Assembly (NCBI GenBank): GCA_002869425.1
Contig: PKSZ01000261.1
Location: 1 to 5,642 of the forward strand
Source of the DNA: Marinilabiliales bacterium
Lineage (GTDB): Bacteria; Bacteroidota; Bacteroidia; Bacteroidales; BM523
Length of the DNA: 5,642 bases
Direction of reading: 5' to 3'
In this document: positions 1-5,642 of the stretch, piece by piece
Position numbering within the stretch: the stretch's first letter is position 1
How the letters are laid out: each line of letters begins with the position of its first letter
Made by a program: the position numbers and the translations under genes
Notes under the pieces: model-generated
Told to the model about the DNA's origin: nothing
Databases searched by the model: none
The model's input: the letters and a program-made list of their open reading frames with translations, nothing else

Positions 1-3000
1 ATGTTTTTTAATCAGCATATTGTTTGTGTGCAGACAAATACAGTTCCACAAGATACGGTTTCAATTTGTGAAGGAGATGGTACTTTTATTGAAGGTGCTG
101 GTGCAGGTGCAGGAGGTAATTATCAATGGTCGCCTGATTACAATATATCAAGTTTGACAGATCCAACACCTTATGTAGATCCTCTGGTTAGTACAACTTA
201 TTACGTTACCAGTACAGATGGTTGTGGTTATACAAGTGTAGATAGTGTGCATGTGGAAGTTGTCTTACCTCCGGTTGTGGATTTAGGATCAAACCAAACA
301 ATTTGTACAGGAGGCAATATTACACTCGATGCAGAAAATGCAGGATCTGAATATTTGTGGTCTACTTCAGAAACAACACAATCAATTACAGTTTCTCCTG
401 CTTCAACAACTACCTATACTGTTACTGTAACCACTCCTGAAGGATGTGAATCTACTGGAAGTGTGCAGGTGGATATTGGTAGTTCTTTGAATGTGGATTT
501 GGGAACAGATCAAAGCATATGCAATGGTGAGACTGTAACACTTTCGGCTGGATCAGGTAATATATATAACTGGAGTACAGGAGAAACAACGGAATCAATT
601 GATGTAACACCAGGTGCAGATCAAACCTATTCTGTTACTGTAACAGATGCTAATGGATGTTCAGGTACAGATAATATTATTATTACAGTAAATGATGCTC
701 CTTTAGTTACAATATCAGCCAATCAAACTATTTGTGAAGGTGAAAATGTTACAATATCAGCTTCTGGTGGAGATAACTATTTATGGGATAGTAGTTTGGC
801 AACAGGTTCCAGTCATACAGTTCAACCGAACACCAATACTACATATTCTGTAACAGTATCTGACCTTTCTGGTTGTACTTCTACAGCGTCAGTTGATGTA
901 AATGTGAATGCTACGCCCGATGCTGATGCCGGTGAAGATGTTAATATTTGTTCTGGTAGTGTAACGTTAAATGCATCTCCTTCAGGAGATTATTTATGGA
1001 GTAATGGAGAAACAACTGCTTCAATAACAGTCACACCAGTTAGCACAACGGAATATATTGTTACTGTTAGTAATGGTACTTGTTCCGACTCTGATTCAGT
1101 TTTGGTTACTGTAAGTGCTACTCTTACTGCTGATTTAGGTCCGGATTTGGATGTGTGCGAAGGTGAAGAAATTACACTTACTGTATCAGGAGGTGTCAAT
1201 TATATATGGGATAATGGACAGACCGGATCAACTTTATCAGATACACCATCCGGTAGTACAAGCTATAGTGTAACTGTTAGTGATGGCAGTGGCTGTACAG
1301 GAACCGGTGATGTAAACGTAACAGTTAACACAAATCCAACAATCAATGCAGGAAACGATGACAATGTTTGTGGATATGATTATAATTTATCGGCATCAAG
1401 TTCTGATGGTGGATTATGGACACAAATCAGTGGGCCTTCCAGCGCATCAGGATGGAGTCCTTCATCTACTGATCCAAATGCTACAGTGACTGTTGATGCT
1501 GATGGTGTTTATGAATTTGTTTATTCTGTTACGAATGCAGCATCCTGCACGGCTTCAGATACAGTTGAAATAACATTTAATGAAAATCCGCAGGCTTTGG
1601 TTGATCAAAATTATTTCTCAGCCTGTGGATATCAAACAACACTTAATGGTCAAGGAACAGGAGAGTGGAGTCTGGTTTCAGGTCCTTCGTCAAATATTAA
1701 TTTCCCTTCCGGTAATACAGACCCAAATGCAACAGTAATCGTTGATCAGTTGGGAACCTATGTGTTTGAATGGTTGGTTACCAATGGTCTATGTTCAGAT
1801 TCTACTGAAGTAACAGTTACTTTTAACAATGGTCCTGATCCGGGTTTGCAAGATTCGTTAAGTGTATGTAATGGTCAAAGTATTGACTTGGAGGTTCTTA
1901 ATGGTATCGGATATGTATGGAGTACAGGAGAAACAACTTCACAAATATCTTACATGCCAGTAACTTCTGAATATGTTTACGTTACAGTAACAGATGCTTC
2001 ATTGTGTGTATCGTTGGATAGTACATATATTAGTGTAAGTCAGGCAGATTTTGCCAATGCTGGTAATGATGTTGTAACTTGTGGAGGACAAGTTTCTCTA
2101 CAAGCATCAGGAGGAGAGGAATATGTATGGAGCAATTCTGAGACAACATCGCAAATAACAGTTTCTCCCTCTGCTACAACAGAATATATTGTAACAGTTA
2201 CCGATGATCTGGGATGTGAAGATATCGATTCAGTTGTTGTAACCATTTCTTCCAGTCTGGTGGCAGATGCAGGATGGGATGCACATATATGTGAAGGAGC
2301 AAGCACAATACTTACAGCTTCAGGTGGAGTTAATTATCAATGGAGTAATGGAGATACAGATCAATCGATTACTGTAAGCCCTTTATCTACAACTGTTTAT
2401 TATCTTACGGTTGATGATGGTGGAACTTGTTCAGGTATTGATTCAGTAGAGGTTACGGTAAATCCGGTTCCCAATATTTCCATTACAGATAATCAGGATA
2501 TTTGTGAAGGAAATGCTGTTGATCTCACTGTTACCAGTACTACAAATGATACATATGTTTGGTCAGATGGCAGCACTACTTCAACCATTACTGTAAGCCC
2601 ATTAGTAAATACAAATTATTCAGTAATTATAACCAATCAATTTGACTGCCATTCATTTGGAAGTGTTGATGTTACAGTATATCCAAATCCTGTTGCCAAT
2701 GCTGGTGGAGATACTTCTGTTTGTGCAGCCGGAACCCATATTGATTTGCAGGCTACAGGAGGAGATACTTATCTCTGGAGTAACGGAGACTCAGGTAGTC
2801 AGATTAACATTCAGGTAAATTCTACGCAGACATATACTGTAACAGTTACCAATCAATTCGGATGTACAGATACAGATGATGTTTTGGTTGCAGTAACAGG
2901 AAGTTTAAATGTAAGTGCAGGTGCCGATCAGTACATCTGTGAAGGAACTCAGGTAAGCTTGCATGGTTCAGGTGGAATCTATTATGAATGGAGTACTAAT

Positions 3001-4611
3001 GAGACTACTTCATCGATTTCTGTTTCACCTGTAGTAACAACTACGTATGATCTTACGGTTTCAGATAATGATTGTTCAGGAACCAGCTCTGTAACTGTTT
3101 ATGTAGATGATCCTTCTCATATGCCTGATATCAACGCTGTTGTACAAGACGTAACTTGCTATGGTGAGACCGACGGAGATATCGATATTTCAGTCAGTAA
3201 TGCCCAGAATCCTTTTACTTTTCAATGGAGTAACAGTGAAAATACCGAGGATTTACATAATTTATCGGAGGGTTCATATTCCCTTACATTTACGGATGCT
3301 AATCAATGTTCTGTAGATACGAGTTTCTACATTAATGAACCAGATGCATTTACAGTTTCAGCATCAGCTTCCAATGCCGGCTATGTTTGTCATAATGAAT
3401 CCGTAACCATTTCAATGGCTGTCTCAGGAGGCTCACAACCCTATTCGTATTTTTGGAATTCACAAGCAACAGACCAAACAATTACTGTAAACCCTCAACA
3501 ATCAATGGAATATATTGGTACAGCCCTGGATGCAATGGGGTGTTATGCTATTCCTGATACGGTACTTATTAATACTTTTCCTGAAATTAGTATGAATCTG
3601 AGTATGCATGAGAATTATGTTTGCGAGGGTGATAAAGTGCTTATTACGGTAGGGTACACTGGAGGAACAGGTGGTCCATATATGTTGTATTATGAAAATG
3701 AGGGTTTTAATCCACCTTTGGAAATATATGCTGATTCAACAGGTTATCACACAGTTAAAGTTACAGATGGATGTAATGAAGCGAAGGATAGTATTTTGGT
3801 TTTGGTAAATCAATTGCCGCAAATAAATGTATGGGCAGGTAATACAGCTGATTGCGCTCCTTTAACTGTTGACTTTTTTGATCTTACACCAGACAGGGGG
3901 CAGCGGCACCTTTGGAATTTTGGTGATAGTGATAATGGTTTTTCTTCTGCCAAGAATCCTGAATATACTTTTGATGAAGCGGGTTCATATAATATATCTT
4001 TACAAGTAACATCTGATTCCGGTTGCGTTAATATTGATACACTGTATGATTATATTACAGTTTATCCAAATCCAATTGCAGTATTTGTACCGGAACCAAA
4101 AGAAACAAATACGGTTAGCCCTTACATAAATTTTGAGAATTATTCAGAAGGGTTTGATTATTGCCTTTGGTCGTTTGGTGATGGAGAACAGTCTGACCAT
4201 TATAGTCCTGTTCATGAATATCTGCCATATCCGGATGATTATGAGGTGGAATTAATTACATATACTGATTATGGATGCGTGGATACTGCATATGCAAATA
4301 TTACGATTGAAGATACGCATACATTTTATGCTCCCAACGCTATAACTCCTGAAGGAGATGTTGCAGAGAACAGAAAATTTAGAGTTTATGCTCATGGCAT
4401 TAGTAAAAGTGGATTCCATTTGGTTATTTTGGATAGATGGGGTGAAAAAGTTTTCGAAAGCTTCAATCCTGATCATGCATGGGATGGACGTATCAAAGGA
4501 CGAAAAAGAGCAACTACAGGCGTATACACCTGGGTTTGCACATATAAATACCAGAATGAACGTGATTCTAAGAAGCATACTGAAATAGGATCAGTTACAG
4601 TTATTAGGTAG
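1..4611 (+). CDS. Giant Ig-like/PKD repeat surface protein with T9SS type B sorting domain (probably 5'-partial)
   Basis: Predicted secreted cell-surface protein, probably an adhesin or extracellular stalk, exported by Sec and then the type IX secretion system. In order (residues): 15-87 a degenerate Ig-like unit; 93-442 five canonical units; 446-607 two variant units; 613-1036 six canonical units; about 1043-1115 a SprB-like repeat; 1120-1190 and 1194-1270 two looser Ig-like units; 1274-1355 and 1359-1436 PKD domains with WNFGDS (1305-1310) and WSFGDG (1390-1395); 1440-1536 the sorting domain. Canonical units share an IC-x-G strand, a Y-x-W-S-[NT]-G-[ED]-T-T loop, a TVSP turn, Y-x-VTVTD and a GC strand. 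No catalytic motif is seen. The ATG at base 1 is doubtful: the protein needs a signal peptide, none is complete here, and residues 1-11 (FFNQHIVCVQ) resemble the end of one, so the real start is probably upstream. No terminator hairpin follows. Family and export route are well supported; the ligand is unknown. Confidence 0.93.
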   Translation: MFFNQHIVCVQTNTVPQDTVSICEGDGTFIEGAGAGAGGNYQWSPDYNISSLTDPTPYVDPLVSTTYYVTSTDGCGYTSVDSVHVEVVLPPVVDLGSNQTICTGGNITLDAENAGSEYLWSTSETTQSITVSPASTTTYTVTVTTPEGCESTGSVQVDIGSSLNVDLGTDQSICNGETVTLSAGSGNIYNWSTGETTESIDVTPGADQTYSVTVTDANGCSGTDNIIITVNDAPLVTISANQTICEGENVTISASGGDNYLWDSSLATGSSHTVQPNTNTTYSVTVSDLSGCTSTASVDVNVNATPDADAGEDVNICSGSVTLNASPSGDYLWSNGETTASITVTPVSTTEYIVTVSNGTCSDSDSVLVTVSATLTADLGPDLDVCEGEEITLTVSGGVNYIWDNGQTGSTLSDTPSGSTSYSVTVSDGSGCTGTGDVNVTVNTNPTINAGNDDNVCGYDYNLSASSSDGGLWTQISGPSSASGWSPSSTDPNATVTVDADGVYEFVYSVTNAASCTASDTVEITFNENPQALVDQNYFSACGYQTTLNGQGTGEWSLVSGPSSNINFPSGNTDPNATVIVDQLGTYVFEWLVTNGLCSDSTEVTVTFNNGPDPGLQDSLSVCNGQSIDLEVLNGIGYVWSTGETTSQISYMPVTSEYVYVTVTDASLCVSLDSTYISVSQADFANAGNDVVTCGGQVSLQASGGEEYVWSNSETTSQITVSPSATTEYIVTVTDDLGCEDIDSVVVTISSSLVADAGWDAHICEGASTILTASGGVNYQWSNGDTDQSITVSPLSTTVYYLTVDDGGTCSGIDSVEVTVNPVPNISITDNQDICEGNAVDLTVTSTTNDTYVWSDGSTTSTITVSPLVNTNYSVIITNQFDCHSFGSVDVTVYPNPVANAGGDTSVCAAGTHIDLQATGGDTYLWSNGDSGSQINIQVNSTQTYTVTVTNQFGCTDTDDVLVAVTGSLNVSAGADQYICEGTQVSLHGSGGIYYEWSTNETTSSISVSPVVTTTYDLTVSDNDCSGTSSVTVYVDDPSHMPDINAVVQDVTCYGETDGDIDISVSNAQNPFTFQWSNSENTEDLHNLSEGSYSLTFTDANQCSVDTSFYINEPDAFTVSASASNAGYVCHNESVTISMAVSGGSQPYSYFWNSQATDQTITVNPQQSMEYIGTALDAMGCYAIPDTVLINTFPEISMNLSMHENYVCEGDKVLITVGYTGGTGGPYMLYYENEGFNPPLEIYADSTGYHTVKVTDGCNEAKDSILVLVNQLPQINVWAGNTADCAPLTVDFFDLTPDRGQRHLWNFGDSDNGFSSAKNPEYTFDEAGSYNISLQVTSDSGCVNIDTLYDYITVYPNPIAVFVPEPKETNTVSPYINFENYSEGFDYCLWSFGDGEQSDHYSPVHEYLPYPDDYEVELITYTDYGCVDTAYANITIEDTHTFYAPNAITPEGDVAENRKFRVYAHGISKSGFHLVILDRWGEKVFESFNPDHAWDGRIKGRKRATTGVYTWVCTYKYQNERDSKKHTEIGSVTVIR
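43..3108 (+). repeat. Tandem array of 14 Ig-like repeat units (protein-level)
   Basis: Fourteen consecutive units of about 66-81 residues, by residue: 15-87, 93-159, 164-230, 236-303, 307-372, 376-442, 446-526, 531-607, 613-679, 684-749, 754-820, 824-893, 897-966, 970-1036. Each opens with [IV]C-[ENTS]-G or a variant, has a tryptophan about 18 residues later, and closes with a second Cys before a final beta strand. DNA identity between units is mostly eroded, so the array is old rather than freshly expanded. One exact 20-bp match survives, at 571-590 and 1918-1937, encoding the W-S-T-G-E-T-T loop of units 3 and 9. Such arrays in Bacteroidota surface proteins usually act as spacers holding a tip or binding domain away from the cell; that role is inferred here. 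Confidence 0.9.
1336..1821 (+). repeat. Two divergent Ig/PKD-like units inside the array (units 7 and 8)
   Basis: Residues 446-526 and 531-607 differ from their neighbours. The opening strand is CGY rather than IC-x-G. The central motif is W-[TS]-x-[IV]-SGPSS in place of WSNGETT, followed by a TDPNATV motif and then [VL]G-x-Y-x-F or DG-x-Y-x-F, and the Cys-to-Cys spacing is 59 and 56 residues against 44-48 in canonical units. The two resemble each other more than any other unit, so they probably arose by duplication of one inserted domain. Similar GPSS-type units occur in other T9SS-exported Bacteroidota proteins; I place them in the broad PKD-like/Ig-like class without naming a Pfam family. 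Confidence 0.8.
3127..3345 (+). other. SprB-like repeat domain within the large surface protein
   Basis: Residues about 1043-1115 change style from the preceding units: VTCYGETDGDI, then PFTFQWSNSENTEDL, LSEGSYSLTFTDANQC and a final INEP. This is the pattern of the SprB repeat, named after the large mobile gliding adhesin SprB of Flavobacterium johnsoniae and found in many T9SS substrates. One copy is present here, marking the border between the regular array and the looser C-terminal units. It shows kinship with surface adhesins but does not by itself prove a role in gliding. Confidence 0.8.
3820..4308 (+). other. Two tandem PKD domains
   Basis: Residues 1274-1355 and 1359-1436. Both show the PKD core: WNFGDS at 1305-1310 with YTFDEAGSYNISLQV downstream, and WSFGDG at 1390-1395 with HEYLPYPDDYEVELIT downstream. 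Each contains two cysteines (1285/1342 and 1388/1426). PKD domains are beta-sandwich modules of extracellular proteins, often found directly before the sorting domain in T9SS substrates, as here. The second is slightly divergent, with the usual G-x-Y of the last strands replaced by D-D-Y. Confidence 0.88.
4318..4608 (+). other. T9SS type B C-terminal sorting domain (gliding-motility-associated family)
   Basis: Residues 1440-1536 end the protein and match the type B T9SS signal: FYAPNAITPEGD (1442-1453), DRWGEKVFES (1478-1487), WDG (1494-1496), TGVYTW (1506-1511) and the terminal G-S-V-T-V-I-R. In this family the domain directs the folded protein through the outer-membrane T9SS; in F. johnsoniae, export of type B substrates such as SprB involves a SprF-like (PorP/SprF) partner. 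No sprF-like gene follows in this window; the next gene is a prohibitin. The acidic loop after ITPEGD reads V-A-E-N-R-K where most members have a G-x-N-D motif, a mild deviation. The domain is strongly basic, unlike the rest of the protein. Confidence 0.93.
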
Positions 4612-4624
4612 TTTCGTCATTTTC

Positions 4625-4659
4625 TTTCTTCACTAATTGAAATATTTCATATACCTTTG
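4625..4659 (+). promoter_or_regulatory. Bacteroidota-type promoter of the prohibitin gene
   Basis: The sequence TACCTTTG at 4652-4659 matches the Bacteroidota -7 consensus TAnnTTTG exactly and lies 23 bases before the ATG at 4683. Transcription would be expected to begin around 4664-4667, giving a leader of fewer than 20 nt. The -33 element is poor: the best spaced candidate is TTTC at 4625-4628, 23 bases upstream, while the TTG at 4637-4639 is too close. The leader (4661-4682) is A-rich with no Shine-Dalgarno sequence, as is usual in this phylum, where A-rich leaders assist initiation. Confidence 0.65.
4638..4649. promoter_or_regulatory. Perfect 12-bp palindrome just upstream of the -7 element (possible operator)
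   Basis: TGAAATATTTCA is identical to its reverse complement and ends two bases before TACCTTTG, in the spacer between the presumed -33 and -7 elements. A dimeric regulator bound here would block the promoter. A 12-bp palindrome can arise by chance in AT-rich DNA, and no regulator is encoded nearby, so the role is a guess. Confidence 0.3.
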
Positions 4660-4682
4660 TTTCAAACTAAAAACAAAAAATT

Positions 4683-5495
4683 ATGCCTAAAAAATTTGTA
4701 CCGGCAGCAATAATTGCTGGAATTATTATAGTTGTTTTACTGCTTTTCGGGAGTAGTATGATTATTAAAATGGAGCCTACCGAACGTGGAATTATTTTCA
4801 GACCATGGACTACTCAATTGGATAAGGAAAATGTATATGGTTCTGGTTATCACTTTATTGCACCATGGAATAATATGTATATATTCAATGTTGAAGAGCA
4901 AAAGAGTGAAGAACCAATGGATGTTTTAGACAAGAATGGCTTGTCTGTAAATATTGATGTTACGGTTAGATACAGACCAGTTGAATCAAAACTGGGCTAC
5001 TTGTATGAGAACTTTAAATTAAACTTTGTAAATACGCTTGTTATTCCGGAAGTCAGATCAACAGTACGACAAGTTGCTGGTAGATACACAGCAGAAGAAA
5101 TATATTCTACTAAAAGATCAGAGGTAGAGCAGACTATTATTGATGAAGCAGGTAAGAAGCTGGAGGAAAATAATATTTTTATGACAGCACTTTTAATTCG
5201 TTCTATCAATCTTCCAAAAGACATAAAGCAGGCGATTGAGACAAAACTAAAGCAAGAGCAGGAAGCTTTGGCTTATCAGTTTAAACTTGAAAAAGAGAAG
5301 AGTGAAGCAGAGAGGAAAAAAATTCAGGCGGAAGGTGAAGCAAAAGCAAATGCTATTATCAATAGCTCTTTAACACCAGAACTTTTGAAAATGAGAGGAA
5401 TTGAAGCAACATTGAAGTTGGCGGAATCACCAAACTCAAAAGTTGTTGTGGTTGGAAACAGTGAAGGACTACCTTTGATTCTTGGAAACAATTAA
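4683..5495 (+). CDS. Prohibitin-type SPFH/Band 7 domain membrane protein
   Basis: Complete 270-residue protein of the prohibitin branch of the SPFH (stomatin/prohibitin/flotillin/HflKC) superfamily. Residues 1-4 (MPKK) are a short basic tail, 6-23 one hydrophobic membrane anchor, and about 27-190 the SPFH domain, beginning EPTERGIIFRPW. Prohibitin hallmarks are GYHFIAPW (55-62), IPEVRSTVRQVAGRYTAEEI (121-140) and LIRSINLP (171-178). Residues 185-225 are a charged coiled coil (KLKQEQEAL, then EKEKSEAERKKIQAEGEAKA), followed by LTPELLKMRGIEAT and the terminal GLPLILGNN. Such proteins assemble into ring-like or cage-like membrane scaffolds; HflK/HflC and mitochondrial prohibitins enclose and modulate FtsH/AAA proteases, which is the likely but untested role here. 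With a type II anchor the bulk would face the periplasm. The start is fixed by the promoter and leader just upstream and by the basic tail before the anchor. Length is normal for bacterial prohibitins, and the gene seems to form its own transcription unit. Confidence 0.96.
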   Translation: MPKKFVPAAIIAGIIIVVLLLFGSSMIIKMEPTERGIIFRPWTTQLDKENVYGSGYHFIAPWNNMYIFNVEEQKSEEPMDVLDKNGLSVNIDVTVRYRPVESKLGYLYENFKLNFVNTLVIPEVRSTVRQVAGRYTAEEIYSTKRSEVEQTIIDEAGKKLEENNIFMTALLIRSINLPKDIKQAIETKLKQEQEALAYQFKLEKEKSEAERKKIQAEGEAKANAIINSSLTPELLKMRGIEATLKLAESPNSKVVVVGNSEGLPLILGNN

Positions 5496-5520
5496 GAAAA
5501 AGAATACATGAATATAATGC

Positions 5521-5550
5521 AAAAGGCCATCCTTAAAGGTGGCCTTTTTT
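5521..5550 (+). terminator. Intrinsic (rho-independent) terminator of the prohibitin gene
   Basis: AAAAGGCCA at 5521-5529 pairs with TGGCCTTTT at 5540-5548. The stem continues inward through CCT (5531-5533) with AGG (5537-5539), leaving T5530 bulged and a 3-nt TAA loop, and the 3' arm runs into six T residues (5545-5550). It starts 25 bases after the stop codon. Because the 5' arm is preceded by an A-run, it could also work, more weakly, for transcripts coming from the right on the - strand. A further TGCA pair (5518-5521 and 5552-5555) flanks the hairpin. Confidence 0.9.
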
Positions 5551-5642
5551 ATGCAATGTGCTTGTAACTTTTATTGCTTATCAATTTTCATATTAATGAT
5601 TTCATTTTGAATAAAAAGGAATCAATTTCAGGTCTATTATAA

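Noticed and set aside
16..27. Lipoprotein signal (lipobox) around Cys9
   Set aside because: The residues before the Cys are H-I-V, which do not fit the L-[AS]-[GA]-C pattern; Cys9 is better read as part of the tail of an ordinary signal peptide.
990..1199. Open frame on the - strand (69 codons) inside the large gene
   Set aside because: Shadow of the repeat-coding + strand; similar antisense frames recur in other units because the codons repeat, and the translation has no recognisable domain.
2040..2306. Open frame on the - strand (88 codons)
   Set aside because: Antisense shadow of units 10-11 of the repeat array, with no leader and no domain similarity.
4252..4588. Overlapping open frames on both strands across the sorting domain (- 4252-4578, + 4358-4588)
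   Set aside because: Both lie over the well-conserved T9SS C-terminal domain, which fixes the coding frame; neither translation resembles a known protein. The - strand one has a hydrophobic start that could mimic a signal peptide but it is an antisense artefact.
1..4611. CRISPR-like or recent DNA tandem repeat
   Set aside because: The periodicity is at protein level; the longest exact DNA match I found between units is about 20 bp (571-590 and 1918-1937), and there are no short identical repeats with uniform spacers.
4997..5224. Open frame on the - strand (75 codons) within the prohibitin gene
   Set aside because: Antisense to the conserved SPFH core, so a shadow.
5588..5642. Possible 3' end of a convergent - strand gene entering from the right edge
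   Set aside because: Two - strand frames are open from the edge for 12-18 codons before a TGA, which is expected by chance in so short a stretch; nothing in the residues identifies a family. The terminator at 5521-5550 could serve both sides, but that alone is not evidence for a gene.

Overview
The window looks like a piece of an AT-rich Bacteroidota chromosome (Flavobacteriia, Cytophagia or a marine Bacteroidales relative; the order cannot be fixed from here). Three things point there. The first protein ends in a type IX secretion system (T9SS) type B C-terminal domain of the gliding-motility-associated family. The second gene has a TAnnTTTG -7 promoter element, which is specific to this phylum. 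That gene's start is preceded by an A-rich leader with no Shine-Dalgarno sequence.

Layout. Bases 1-4611 hold one very large secreted, multi-domain surface protein on the + strand, probably an adhesin or matrix/stalk protein. Its true N-terminus and signal peptide probably lie just left of the window. It is built from 14 tandem Ig-like units of about 70 residues, two of them a divergent subtype, followed by one SprB-like repeat, two more Ig-like units, two PKD domains and the T9SS sorting domain. Bases 4612-4682 are a short intergenic region with a good -7 element overlapped on its upstream side by a near-adjacent 12-bp perfect palindrome. Bases 4683-5495 encode a complete prohibitin-type SPFH/Band 7 membrane protein. 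A strong intrinsic terminator follows at 5521-5550. The last 92 bases (5551-5642) are AT-rich and hold no gene that can be supported.

The two genes do not look functionally linked. The prohibitin has its own promoter and terminator and reads as a single-gene transcription unit, although no hairpin terminator is visible after the adhesin, so read-through is possible.

The most unusual features are in the large protein. Residues 1-1211 contain no lysine or arginine at all, while the last 97 residues hold 16. Each of the 19 extracellular units carries exactly one pair of cysteines. The linkers between Ig-like units follow a higher-order pattern that suggests growth by block duplication. I see no defence system, CRISPR array, mobile element or RNA gene.
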